From NCBI RefSeq assembly GCF_012584515.1, contig NZ_CP051461.1, forward strand, positions 1,224,001 to 1,288,000: DNA of 64,000 nucleotides, read 5' to 3'. The DNA comes from Polaromonas vacuolata. GTDB taxonomy: Bacteria > Pseudomonadota > Gammaproteobacteria > Burkholderiales > Burkholderiaceae_C. This document shows, one piece after another, positions 8,000-17,032 of this stretch. A model generated the notes under the pieces. The model did not search any database and was not told the origin of the DNA. It was given only the letters and a program-made list of their open reading frames with translations. Each line of letters opens with the position of its first letter. The stretch's first letter is position 1. The position numbers and the translations under genes are program-made.

Positions 8000-9337
8000 G
8001 TGAACGGCAATTGCCAATCTGTTAAAACAGCAGGTTCTTTCAATTGTTTGTCATCTATGTCGTCCCCCATCTCGCCCATTACTTCTTCCACTGCCACACC
8101 CGCTTCTGACGACGTTTTAGTCGCCACTTCAGTCGCCGCCGTTGTACCGACCAAGCCCGATTCAGCCCTTGTTACGCCCAGTTTGAGCTGGGAAGAAGCC
8201 GGCGTGCAGCGCACGCTGCGCTGGCGCTCTGAGCGTGGCGCTTCGCCGCCTAAAGTTGTAGTGATTGCTGACGACAGCATGAGCGGTGACAACGCTTACC
8301 GCCTAGCCAGCGAGGGCACGGGCCTGCTTTGGCGCGGTGATTTCCAGAACGCCAGACTTTTGCTTCAAGCCATGGTGCGCCGCGCCGACAAAGCCAGCGA
8401 ACGTAAGCAAGAAAAAAACGCTAAAAAAGAGCTTGCCGCACCGACGCCGCTAGAAGCTTTTAATTTGCACCGCCAAGCGCAAGCGCAACGCGCTCGCATG
8501 TTGGGCATGTTGCTACTCGAATTTGGCCCAGACTACACCATCGCCTTGCGCCGCGCGCCCGACGTGCGCCGTCCCTGTATTGACGCTTGGGGTAAGGCCG
8601 ATGGTGAGCCGACTATCGCCTCGCTGCGTGAACTGCTGGGCTTGGTCAGCGCCAATGAATGGCATAAAAAAGGCGTTGAAATACCCGCCTTGGGCGAAGC
8701 CCCAGACAACCGTATTTATCCCCGTTACGGCGTGTTCTCACCGCAGCGCGGCGAGTATGTTGACTTAGTAGCGACCACGCCTTTACCTAAAATGACGCCT
8801 AGCTTGGCTTTCGACATCGGCACCGGCACCGGCGTGTTGGCTGCCGTGTTGGCTAAGCGCGGCGTAGAAAGCGTGATTGCCACTGAGCTCGACAAGCGCG
8901 CCATGGCTTGCGCCGACGAGAACCTGAAAAAGCTCGGTCTGTTTGAGCGCGTTAAAGTGCGCAAAGCCGACTTGTTCCCAGAAGGTCAAGCCGGTCTTAT
9001 CGTCTGCAACCCACCTTGGTTGCCCGCCCGTCCTAGCTCGCCTATCGAGATGGCGGTGTACGACGAAGGCTCACGCATGTTGCTGGGTTTTCTCGCTGGC
9101 CTGTCGGCCCACCTAGCGCCGCGCGGCGAGGGTTGGTTGATTTTGTCGGACTTTGCCGAGCACCTAGGTCTGCGTACCCGCACCCAGTTGCTAGACGCCA
9201 TTGCGGCCGCTGGTCTGAAGGTGTTGGGCCGCATTGATGCGCAGCCGCGTCATCCTAAAGTTCAAGACAAGACCGATGCGCTACATGCAGCGCGTGCCGC
9301 TGAAGTGACTTCGCTGTGGCGACTGGCCGCGGTTTAA
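8000..9337 (+). CDS. Class I SAM-dependent methyltransferase (PrmC/RsmC-like)
   Basis: Methyltransferase of 445 residues with a long N-terminal part and a C-terminal Rossmann catalytic domain. The SAM site is DIGTGTGVLAAVLA (about residues 272-285) followed by an acidic loop (ATELDKRA). The NPPW motif (CNPPWLPA) identifies enzymes that methylate amide or exocyclic amino nitrogens, such as PrmC or RsmC types. The start is uncertain: a GTG at 8000 has a GAGG site nearby, while an ATG at 8057 would drop 19 low-complexity residues. The target (rRNA, release factor or other) is unknown. Confidence 0.82.
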   Translation: MNGNCQSVKTAGSFNCLSSMSSPISPITSSTATPASDDVLVATSVAAVVPTKPDSALVTPSLSWEEAGVQRTLRWRSERGASPPKVVVIADDSMSGDNAYRLASEGTGLLWRGDFQNARLLLQAMVRRADKASERKQEKNAKKELAAPTPLEAFNLHRQAQAQRARMLGMLLLEFGPDYTIALRRAPDVRRPCIDAWGKADGEPTIASLRELLGLVSANEWHKKGVEIPALGEAPDNRIYPRYGVFSPQRGEYVDLVATTPLPKMTPSLAFDIGTGTGVLAAVLAKRGVESVIATELDKRAMACADENLKKLGLFERVKVRKADLFPEGQAGLIVCNPPWLPARPSSPIEMAVYDEGSRMLLGFLAGLSAHLAPRGEGWLILSDFAEHLGLRTRTQLLDAIAAAGLKVLGRIDAQPRHPKVQDKTDALHAARAAEVTSLWRLAAV

Positions 9338-9367
9338 TCACCCCGGCTAGATTTCTGCCATAAAGCT

Positions 9368-10402
9368 GTGACGATATTGCTCGCGCCCATGGAGGGCTTG
9401 CTCGACTTTGTGCTGCGCGACATTTTGACCCGGGCCGGCGGTATAGACCGCTGTGTTTCGGAGTTCATTCGCATCACTGACCAGCTGCTACCTGAGCGCG
9501 TTTTTACCCGCATAGTGCCTGAGCTTTTCAACGCAGGTCTGACTTTTGCCGGCGTGCCGGTACGCGCGCAATTGCTCGGCTCTGACCCAACTTGTTTGGC
9601 CGAGAACGCGGCCCGCTTAGCGAGTCTTGGCCCGGCAGGAATAGACCTTAACTTTGGCTGCCCGGCGAATATCGTCAATCGTCACGGCGGTGGTGCAGCT
9701 TTGCTCGACCAGCCGGAAACCATTTTTGCCATAGTCAGTGCGGTACGCCGAGCCGTACCAGCGGCTATGCCGGTGTCGGCCAAAATGCGCTTGGGTTTTC
9801 ATGATGATTCGCGCGCGATTGAATGCGCGCTAGCCATTAGTCAGGGTGGGGCTTGCGAGCTAGTCGTGCATGCGCGCACCAAAGCCCAAGCCTATCGGCC
9901 GCCAGCCTATTGGGAGCGCATTGCCGACATCCGTGCCCATGTCACCATACCGGTAGTGGCGAATGGTGAAATCTGGAATGTCGATGATGCACGGCGTTGC
10001 CGCGAGGCCTCAGGCTGCGACATGTTGATGATTGGCCGAGGCGCGGTCGCTGACCCCGGCCTAGGACTGGCCATCAAAGCCGATATGGCGCGTGAACGCA
10101 TTGCCGGTGAAATAGCCCCGACTGATTTGAATCATGCGGGGCAAGCCAGTGGCTCAGCGGCTATCGATGGCATCACATGGACTCTTTTAATGCCTTTGGT
10201 GCTGGATTTTTGGCAATTGGTTTGTACCCGGCTCGATGCGCGTTCGCGTGCCGGCCGACTCAAGCAGTGGCTGAACTTTTTGCGTCGGCGCTTCCCAGAA
10301 GCTGAGCTGGCTTATCAGTCACTAAAAAGCGTTAATGATCCAGCGCTGATTGATGAGTGGCTGGCTGCCACCATGTCTGGCTTGCCACGCCTTGTGCGCT
10401 AA
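9368..10402 (+). CDS. dusC: tRNA-dihydrouridine(16) synthase DusC
   Basis: FMN-dependent reductase that makes dihydrouridine at position 16 of tRNA. The TIM-barrel shows the N-terminal LAPMEGLLD, the FMN/substrate segment LNFGCPA (with the catalytic Cys), VSAKMRLGF, VVHARTKAQAY and the phosphate-binding VANGEIW...MIGRG. These features and the length of 344 residues suit the DusC clade rather than DusA or DusB. Translation starts at a GTG (9368). It lies 30 bp after the methyltransferase gene and may be co-transcribed with it. Confidence 0.93.
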   Translation: MTILLAPMEGLLDFVLRDILTRAGGIDRCVSEFIRITDQLLPERVFTRIVPELFNAGLTFAGVPVRAQLLGSDPTCLAENAARLASLGPAGIDLNFGCPANIVNRHGGGAALLDQPETIFAIVSAVRRAVPAAMPVSAKMRLGFHDDSRAIECALAISQGGACELVVHARTKAQAYRPPAYWERIADIRAHVTIPVVANGEIWNVDDARRCREASGCDMLMIGRGAVADPGLGLAIKADMARERIAGEIAPTDLNHAGQASGSAAIDGITWTLLMPLVLDFWQLVCTRLDARSRAGRLKQWLNFLRRRFPEAELAYQSLKSVNDPALIDEWLAATMSGLPRLVR

Positions 10403-10487
10403 GCTGAGTGAGTTTTTTAAATTCGGCAGACGCTGCCTGAGTATTTTTGCCACCCATTTTTAATTTACCCAAGTCAAAGGATTCTTT

Positions 10488-10997
10488 ATGACCAACGCTG
10501 TCTACATTTCTTCCATCCCCGTTTTTAAACAAATGCTGGGCGGCCTTAAAGTTGTTTTGGCTAAAGCTCAGGCTCATGTTCTTGACAAAAAGCTCGACCC
10601 CAACGCCTTGCTACAAGCCCGGCTTTACCCGGATATGTTTGCGCTGCTGCGCCAAGTGCAAGTCGCTTCCGACTTTGCCAAGGGTGTTGCAGCCCGTTTG
10701 GGTGGCGTTGAGCCGCCTAAGCTGGAAGACAATGAATTGACCTTTGATGAACTACAAGCCCGTATTGACACCGTGTTGGCCTTTATAACTGGCTTGGACG
10801 CGGCCGGTTTTGAAGGCGCGGCGACACGCGAGATCGTGCTGCAAGCCGGCACACCTAAAGAAAAACGCATGAACGGTCAAGACTATTTGCTGCATTACGG
10901 TCTGCCGCATTTCTTTTTCCACACCACGACGGTGTATGCAATCTTGCGTCACAACGGCGTTGAAGTCGGTAAGAAGGACTACGTCGGCAGCTTTTAA
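10488..10997 (+). CDS. DUF1993 family protein
   Basis: Cytoplasmic protein of 169 residues, probably a four-helix DinB-like bundle. The start (YISSIPVFKQMLGGLKVVLAKA) and the end (HYGLPHFFFHTTTVYAILRHNGVEVGKKDYVGS, in parts) match the DUF1993 pattern as I know it: a conserved LPDMF-like segment (LYPDMFALLRQVQ) and the late HFFFH. No enzymatic activity is established for the family. The gene stands alone between dusC and tspO. Confidence 0.85.
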   Translation: MTNAVYISSIPVFKQMLGGLKVVLAKAQAHVLDKKLDPNALLQARLYPDMFALLRQVQVASDFAKGVAARLGGVEPPKLEDNELTFDELQARIDTVLAFITGLDAAGFEGAATREIVLQAGTPKEKRMNGQDYLLHYGLPHFFFHTTTVYAILRHNGVEVGKKDYVGSF

Positions 10998-11115
10998 GTT
11001 GGTTTGACGTTTGGCAATGCGGTGCCAGCCTTGACCTGATGCGGTTACGGCCGGCCGCATCAATGGTGAGAGAAATGGTACAAGAGTGGTTTTTAAAATT
11101 CAGTGAGATGCGTTT

Positions 11116-11529
11116 ATGAACGAGATAACAGCACTCAGCAGTGCTCAGTGGTATGCGCAGCTTGCCAAGCCTTTTTTTGCACCACCTGCTTGGCTGTTTG
11201 GCCCGGTTTGGTCAGTTATTTACGTCATCATCGCGATTAGTTTTGGCTACGTTTTAGTGCAAGTTTTGCGCAAACGCTTGCCGTATTCGGTCTTTAGACC
11301 TTTTGTTTTTAATCTGGTTTTTAATTTGTCTTTTATGCCCTTGCAGTTTGGGCTCAGAAGCAATCTTTGGGCGAGCGTGGACATTGTGCTCACGCTGCTC
11401 ACCCTAATTTGGGCCATGGTGAACATTTGGCCGCGTGCGCGTTGGGTTGCTTTAGTCAACATCGGCTACTTACTTTGGGTTTCTTTTGCTACGGTTTTGC
11501 AGCTCAGTGTGACTTGGATGAATCGCTAA
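11116..11529 (+). CDS. tspO: TspO/MBR family membrane protein
   Basis: Five-helix integral membrane protein of 137 residues, slightly shorter than the usual 150-160. The conserved N-terminal segment WYAQLAKPFFAPPAWLFGPVWSV-type is present, split here by loop residues, as is a Trp-rich character. Bacterial TspO proteins bind porphyrins and cholesterol-like ligands and affect tetrapyrrole and stress regulation. No partner gene is adjacent. The specific role here is unknown. Confidence 0.85.
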   Translation: MNEITALSSAQWYAQLAKPFFAPPAWLFGPVWSVIYVIIAISFGYVLVQVLRKRLPYSVFRPFVFNLVFNLSFMPLQFGLRSNLWASVDIVLTLLTLIWAMVNIWPRARWVALVNIGYLLWVSFATVLQLSVTWMNR

Positions 11530-11650
11530 CAACTGCGCTGTGATTTTTTTAATCTTCAATTTTTAAGTTTTTTTGGCCGCACTGATTTTTACCCACGGCG
11601 CGGCACATAAAAATTGATATCTGTACTTATTAAATATAAATTTACCCGCC

Positions 11651-12313
11651 ATGACCTTGACAGTTTTAGAGGCGCAGACCGGAGAAAACCCCACTGCCAC
11701 CATTCTCATCATGCACGGCTTGGGTGCTGACGGGCGTGATTTTCTTTCCATCGCCGAGCAGCTCGATCTCTCTAGCATTGGGCCGGTGCGGTTTTTATTT
11801 CCTAATGCACCAGTCATACCGGTGAGTATTAATGGCGGCTACCCCATGCCCGCTTGGTATGACATTTTGGGCGCCGATCTGGTCAAGCGTGAAGACGAAT
11901 CTGGTCTGCGCCAATCGCAAGCGGAGATAGAGGCGTTGCTGGCGCATGAGAAAGCGCGCGGCATACCGGCGAATCGAATGGTGTTGGCTGGCTTTTCTCA
12001 GGGTTGCGCCATGACCTTGATGACTGGACTGCGCTATACCGAAGGTTTGGCGGGGCTGCTTTGTATGTCTGGCTATTTGCCTTTGGCTGATAAGACGGCG
12101 GCTGAGCGCAGTCCGGCTAACCAAGACACGCCGATTTTTCTGGCCCACGGTAGACGCGATCCTGTCGTGACGTTTGCGCGTGCGCAAGCTAGCCGTGACG
12201 CGCTAGTTAACCTAGGTTATCGCCCCGATTGGCATGAGTATGAAATGGAGCATTCGCTGTGTGCCGAGGAAATTGTTGATATTGAAAGCTGGCTTTGCAA
12301 AGTTCTGGCCTAA
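11651..12313 (+). CDS. Carboxylesterase/phospholipase-type alpha/beta hydrolase
   Basis: Serine esterase of 220 residues, of the small carboxylesterase family related to acyl-protein thioesterases and YpfH. The oxyanion region is MHGLGADGRDF, the nucleophile elbow is AGFSQGCAM (Ser near residue 117), the Asp is in HGRRDPVV and the His in MEHSLC. No signal peptide is seen, so it is cytoplasmic. It is convergent with the gene at 12328-13083, with only 14 bp between them. Confidence 0.9.
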   Translation: MTLTVLEAQTGENPTATILIMHGLGADGRDFLSIAEQLDLSSIGPVRFLFPNAPVIPVSINGGYPMPAWYDILGADLVKREDESGLRQSQAEIEALLAHEKARGIPANRMVLAGFSQGCAMTLMTGLRYTEGLAGLLCMSGYLPLADKTAAERSPANQDTPIFLAHGRRDPVVTFARAQASRDALVNLGYRPDWHEYEMEHSLCAEEIVDIESWLCKVLA

Positions 12314-12327
12314 AACAATTGGATTGC

Positions 12328-13083
12328 TTAAAGCTTGGCCGGCTCCGCTTGTTGATGGCTAGTTGAACTGCGATTGCTGACAGCGCTAGAGAGTGCTTCG
12401 TCGCGAATTTCAAACAGCCGCTGCAAATCCATCATGTCTATTTCAGCCTCGGTGATGCTGATGTTTGGTGACAAGCTCGCAAAATCTGATTGAAATTCAT
12501 CTTCTCCATCGATCTTGGGAAAGTCATTTCGAAGCAGCAAGTTGGCGGCTACTGAGAGCGCTTCGCGGTCCGTAATCTTGGCATGCGTTGCGGTCGGCTC
12601 GGTGACTTCGTATGCTGGCTTGGGTGTGGGCTCTAACCAGACTTTTTTGTTCGGCAAGAATTTATAGGGGCACGCGTTAACAGGCGCTAACTGCCAGGAA
12701 ATGTCTTCAAGCCACTCGGATGCTTTAGGCTCAAAGCGTTTGATGTCAGCTGTCAGCTCATTTTCTAATGCGGGCAGGTAATGTATGAGCCGCTCGTCCC
12801 AGTGCTTTAGCACCAGTTGCAATGCAATTTTGTTGGTTTGGCTTTCGCCATCTATTAATTTGATGTGACATTCAACCCAGTTTTGGGGCAGGCCGTTTCT
12901 GCGCATCAAGTCTCGCATCACCACCTGAATCAAACGCCGGCGAATTCCGCCTGGTGTTTGATCGCTTTGCATGAATTGCGCGTTTCTGCCGCCTAGGCTT
13001 CGGGGCTGGGTTCGAGTCAGGGGTAATTTAAATAAGTGGTTAACAAAAGTTTTAATGCCGTCGAAAGAGTTTTCTTTTGCCAT
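12328..13083 (-). CDS. Conserved hypothetical protein
   Basis: A 251-residue hydrophilic protein with no signal peptide or membrane segment. Its N-terminal 40 residues are basic (LTRTQPRSLGGRN). The middle is helical with RRRLIQVVMRDLMRRNGLPQNW, and the end is Ser/Gln-rich. I do not recognise a domain with confidence. It is transcribed away from gshA, with about 290 bp between the two start regions. Codon use looks like its core neighbours. Confidence 0.6.
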   Translation of the reverse strand: MAKENSFDGIKTFVNHLFKLPLTRTQPRSLGGRNAQFMQSDQTPGGIRRRLIQVVMRDLMRRNGLPQNWVECHIKLIDGESQTNKIALQLVLKHWDERLIHYLPALENELTADIKRFEPKASEWLEDISWQLAPVNACPYKFLPNKKVWLEPTPKPAYEVTEPTATHAKITDREALSVAANLLLRNDFPKIDGEDEFQSDFASLSPNISITEAEIDMMDLQRLFEIRDEALSSAVSNRSSTSHQQAEPAKL

Positions 13084-13375
13084 GCTCGTAAATCCTTACT
13101 CCGCCAATACTTTTAATTACTTTGTTTAACAATGATCCGTTTCTAGTTTTTCCCCGTCAATCCTTTTTTTGCCCGTGCCACACTGCGGACATACTGTTAA
13201 ATGTCATACTCTGGGTAGTATTAAAAGTAAAAAAATAGCAATTTCCTTTAAGCTTGCAGATATCGTATTTACCGATTTTTGCAGGATGTCGTTATGGCAC
13301 ACAGGCTTGTCCAAGCGCGAACCAGTGGCCTGTGATAACTTCCAGCCCAATCTCAATATCTGTCTGAATGAATCC

Positions 13376-14977
13376 ATGAATCCCGACCCAAACACACAAT
13401 CAATCTCGGATCCGTCTGCGCTAACCGGCAATAGTCTGCATTTAGCTCTGGCTGCGTTGGGCTCTGAGCGCTTGGCGGGTATGCGCCGTGGGGTTGAAAA
13501 AGAAAGCCTGCGCGTGCAGCCTGGCGGCAAACTGGCGTTGACGCCGCACCCGGTGGCACTCGGTGCAGCGCTGACCCATTCTTCAATCACTACCGACTTC
13601 AGTGAATCTCAAGTTGAGTTAGTCACTGGTGCGCGCACCAGCGTTGCAGTAGCACTCGATGAGCTAACTGCTATTCATCAATTCACCTACCGCAGCTTGC
13701 AGGACAAGGGCGATGAAATGCTCTGGGTCTCCAGCATGCCTTGCGGCTTACCGACGGACGAGACGATTCCTCTGGGCCGCTATGGCTCGTCTAATGTGGG
13801 GCGCGCCAAAAGTGTCTATCGCATGGGTCTTGGTCACCGCTATGGCCGACGCATGCAGACCATTTCTGGCATTCACTACAACTGGTCGCTGCCAGATGTG
13901 AGTAGTGAGCAATACTTTGGACTGATTCGTAATTTCCGCCGTCACGCCTTTTTGCTGCTTTATCTGTTTGGCGCTTCGCCAGCAGTTTGTTCTTCTTTTG
14001 TGGCCGGTCGCCAACATGCACTCCAGCAATTGTCTCCAGACACGATGTATATGCCGCACGGTACCTCGTTGCGCATGGGGCGACTGGGCTATCAGAGCGA
14101 CGCACAATCCTCGCTGGCGGTGAGCTACAACAGCCTAGACGGCTATGCGGCTTCTTTGCAAGACGCGCTAACACGTCCTTACCCGGCCTATGAGGCGGTA
14201 GGCGTTCGCAATCCGGGTGGTGACTACAACCAGTTAGATACCACGCTGCTGCAAATTGAAAACGAGTTCTACGGCACGATACGGCCTAAACGCGTGATTT
14301 TCCCGGGTGAGCGCCCCTTGCATGCGCTGCGTGAGCGCGGCGTCGAGTATGTAGAAGTTCGCCTGATGGACCTTGACCCGTTTGTGCCCGTTGGCATTAC
14401 CGCCCAGACCATGCGTTTTCTGGATGTGTTTTTGCTTCACTGCCTGCTCACCCCAAGCCTTGATGACAGTCCTGCTGAGATCGCTGCGCTGGGGCGTAAC
14501 CAGCACCGCACCGCAGAACGCGGGCGCGAACCCGGCCTGCTACTAGAGCGCGGTGAGACGCAAATTAGTCTGTGCGATTGGGGCGCACAACTGCTCGCCG
14601 AGTGCGCGCCATTGGCGCAAAGACTAGATGCTGAAAATGGCACGACTGACTTCAGCCAAGCCCTTGCAGCGGCCAATTTAGGCTTAGAGGACTCCAGCAC
14701 GCTGCCATCCGCCAGAGTGCTCGCCAGCATGGCTGCATCGCACGACAACTCGTTTATGCAGTTTGTCCGCAGCCAATCCAAGCAGACCCGGGATGTGTTG
14801 CTAAACCTGCCGTTTTCAGCTCAGCAGCAGGCTTTTTTCGCGGATCAAAGTGAGCAATCCATCGCCGCACAAAAAGCCATAGAAGCGGCAGACACTATGC
14901 CGTTTGAACTCTATCGCCAGCTTTATGTCGCACCAGAGCGCTTAATCGTGGGTAGCGCTCAAGCTATGGCCGCCTAA
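13376..14977 (+). CDS. gshA: Glutamate-cysteine ligase
   Basis: First, ATP-dependent step of glutathione synthesis, joining Glu and Cys through the gamma-carboxylate. The product is 533 residues, close to the proteobacterial class I enzyme (518 in E. coli). Landmarks are RGVEKESLRV, ALTHSSITTDFSESQVEL, SMPCGLP, YGSSNVGRAKSVYR and MQTISGIHYNWSLP, which align with E. coli GshA as I remember it. The frame is open upstream to 13169, but that extension is not GshA-like. ATG 13376 (MNPDPN) is chosen. It fits the several glutathione-dependent genes at 43423-50702. No gshB is in the window. Confidence 0.93.
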   Translation: MNPDPNTQSISDPSALTGNSLHLALAALGSERLAGMRRGVEKESLRVQPGGKLALTPHPVALGAALTHSSITTDFSESQVELVTGARTSVAVALDELTAIHQFTYRSLQDKGDEMLWVSSMPCGLPTDETIPLGRYGSSNVGRAKSVYRMGLGHRYGRRMQTISGIHYNWSLPDVSSEQYFGLIRNFRRHAFLLLYLFGASPAVCSSFVAGRQHALQQLSPDTMYMPHGTSLRMGRLGYQSDAQSSLAVSYNSLDGYAASLQDALTRPYPAYEAVGVRNPGGDYNQLDTTLLQIENEFYGTIRPKRVIFPGERPLHALRERGVEYVEVRLMDLDPFVPVGITAQTMRFLDVFLLHCLLTPSLDDSPAEIAALGRNQHRTAERGREPGLLLERGETQISLCDWGAQLLAECAPLAQRLDAENGTTDFSQALAAANLGLEDSSTLPSARVLASMAASHDNSFMQFVRSQSKQTRDVLLNLPFSAQQQAFFADQSEQSIAAQKAIEAADTMPFELYRQLYVAPERLIVGSAQAMAA

Positions 14978-14993
14978 AGTGTGACTCGGTAGA

Positions 14994-15254
14994 TTATTGA
15001 CGGGGGTTTGCGCTCAATCGGCGGCGCAGGTAAAGGCCAGCGAAAGCCACGCCCAGCGCCAGCGCAAACCAACCCACTAGGCTTGATTGGGCAACAATTT
15101 CTTGTATACCCGGCGAGCTGAGAAAGTAAGGCGAGACCAACACGCCTAGGCCAATCAAAATGCACAGCAATGCCCTGAGAAGCAATTCGTTATTGGCTTT
15201 GGTGTGCAGCAGTTTTTGATTCGGTTTTTGGACAGGAGCGGTGGGTAGTGGCAT
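14994..15254 (-). CDS. Small two-helix membrane protein
   Basis: An 86-residue protein from ATG 15252-15254 (MPLPTAPV). After a hydrophilic N-terminus there are two hydrophobic helices, LLLRALLCILIGLGVLV and SLVGWFALALGVAFAGLYL, and a basic tail (RRRLSANPRQ). This is a common small inner-membrane layout of unknown function. The open frame extends upstream to 15353, but that part is not convincing. The gene is convergent with gshA, 16 bp apart, and divergent from ylqF. Confidence 0.55.
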   Translation of the reverse strand: MPLPTAPVQKPNQKLLHTKANNELLLRALLCILIGLGVLVSPYFLSSPGIQEIVAQSSLVGWFALALGVAFAGLYLRRRLSANPRQ

Positions 15255-15436
15255 GACGGTTAAAGTGATAACAAAAAATGTAAAAGTCAGCTGAGTAGCC
15301 GTTTTCAATCGAGTTGATGCGGCTTGAATTTTGCACCATGGGTCTTGACTCAAAAAGTGATCGGTCCATCGGTCACAATCGCAGGTTACGCGCCACCAGG
15401 CGTTACTGCAAAAAAATACAGAAAGAATCCCACGCG

Positions 15437-16441
15437 ATGGCCATTCAATGGTTTCCGGGTCACATGCACCTGACCAAAAAAACCATCAGCGAGCGCATCA
15501 AAGAAATTGATGTGGTCATAGAGCTGCTGGACGCCCGCCTACCGGGCTCAAGTGCCAACCCCATGCTGGCTGAGCTGACCGGCTCTAAGCCGGCGCTCAA
15601 GGTGCTAAATAAGCAAGATTTGGCCGATCCAGCGCGCACCGCCGTCTGGCTAGAGCACTACAACGCCTTGCCTGCAACTCGAGCGATTGAGTTGGACGCC
15701 AGCGAGACCGCACCAGCACGTCGCTTAATCAAAGCCTGCCACGAGCTTGCGCCACTGCGCGGCGGCATGACCAAGCCCATGCGCGTGCTGATCTGCGGCA
15801 TACCCAACGTCGGCAAATCTACTCTGATCAATACCTTAATCGGTAAGCGCTCAGCCAAAACCGGTGATGAAGCCGGTGTTACCAAGGCCGAGCAACGCAT
15901 TTCATTGGCCGATGATTTTTATCTCTACGACACGCCCGGTATGCTGTGGCCGCGAATCATAGTCGCCAAGAGTGGCTACAACCTTGCCGCCAGCGGCGCG
16001 ATTGGCCGCAATGCGTTCGAGGAAGAAGAAGTCGCGTTAGAGCTGCTCGACTACCTGATTAAAAACTACCCTGAAGCGATTACCTCGCGCTACAAAGTCG
16101 AGCTCCCGCCCGGCATCACCGACGAGCAGTTGCTGGAAGAAATCGGCCGCAAGCGCGGTGCAGTGCTCACCAAAGGCAGAGTTAACCTGCAAAAAGCTGC
16201 CGAGATTGTGATTTACGAATTTCGCGCCGCCACCTTGGGCCGTATCACCTTAGAGACGCCAGCGGAGTTTGCCAAAGGACTTGCCGAAGGCCAGGTGCTA
16301 GACGCAGAGCGCCAAGTCAAGAAAGACGCGATTGAAACCAATCGTTTGATCAAGTTTAAGAAAATTCCAAGAACAGACCGGCGCACTGCGGCCAACAAGC
16401 CGGATAAAAACGCAAAGCCCGAGAAACCCGATCTGGACTGA
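15437..16441 (+). CDS. ylqF: Ribosome biogenesis GTPase YlqF/RbgA
   Basis: Circularly permuted GTPase that helps late assembly of the large ribosomal subunit. The permuted motif order is visible: G4 NKQD (VLNKQDLADP), then G1 GIPNVGKST, then G3 DTPG (YDTPGMLWPRI). The start at ATG 15437 gives MAIQWFPGHM, the classic beginning of this family. A longer open frame from 15314 is not needed. A Lys-rich C-terminal tail follows. Length is 334 residues. A DUF3297 gene follows 78 bp downstream on the same strand. Confidence 0.93.
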   Translation: MAIQWFPGHMHLTKKTISERIKEIDVVIELLDARLPGSSANPMLAELTGSKPALKVLNKQDLADPARTAVWLEHYNALPATRAIELDASETAPARRLIKACHELAPLRGGMTKPMRVLICGIPNVGKSTLINTLIGKRSAKTGDEAGVTKAEQRISLADDFYLYDTPGMLWPRIIVAKSGYNLAASGAIGRNAFEEEEVALELLDYLIKNYPEAITSRYKVELPPGITDEQLLEEIGRKRGAVLTKGRVNLQKAAEIVIYEFRAATLGRITLETPAEFAKGLAEGQVLDAERQVKKDAIETNRLIKFKKIPRTDRRTAANKPDKNAKPEKPDLD

Positions 16442-16519
16442 TCTCATCAATGACTGCAAGGCGCAGTCGTTGAAAAAATAGCTTTGATTTATTGACCGTT
16501 TTAAAAAGAAAAAATCATC

Positions 16520-16798
16520 ATGACCGATTCTGAAGTAACACCTGTGTCCGCTGTTCCGTCCGTTCAAGCCGTGGCTTTGCCAGATCGTCTCTCGATTGAC
16601 CTGCGCAGCCCGCACCATATCGCTGCGGCATTTGATCGCGACGTGCGAATTCGCTTTAACGACAAAGAACGTCTAGATGTCGCGGAGTACTGCGTCAGCG
16701 AACGCTGGATTAGAGTGCCAGCCGGCAAAGCCTTAGACCGTAAGGGCCAGCCGCTGCTGATGAAGTTACGCGGAAAGGTCGAAGCTTTCTACGAGTAA
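16520..16798 (+). CDS. DUF3297 family protein
   Basis: Small protein of 92 residues. After a variable, Val/Pro/Ser-rich start, the conserved part reads LPDRLSIDLRSPHH...VRIRFNDKERLDVAEYC and ends KLRGKVEAFYE (quoted in pieces). This is how I know DUF3297, an uncharacterised proteobacterial family. It may be co-transcribed with ylqF. No function is known. Confidence 0.8.
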   Translation: MTDSEVTPVSAVPSVQAVALPDRLSIDLRSPHHIAAAFDRDVRIRFNDKERLDVAEYCVSERWIRVPAGKALDRKGQPLLMKLRGKVEAFYE

Positions 16799-17032
16799 CT
16801 AGCTTGTGGTTATTGAAGTGATGAATCGCTGCTGTCAATGCGGAAGGAGTGGTTTGTCATTTTGCCGGTAAGCGTTCTACTTTAGAGCTGCTTCATGCCT
16901 TGACTTGGCTGCCGGGCATAATGATATGTATACAAAGTGTTATAAAGGATTCTTATCCTTGCACTGATCAGCTTTTGCATTGAATCCTAAGCACAAGTAA
17001 TTGACGTAAGGCTAGCCCACAATCGTCAGGAA

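Noticed and set aside
11038..11061. Terminator after the DUF1993 gene
   Set aside because: GATGCGG/CCGCATC can pair, but no T-run follows, so I did not annotate it.
13169..13375. N-terminal extension of gshA
   Set aside because: The frame is open, but these residues do not resemble GshA and the ATG at 13376 gives the normal family length.
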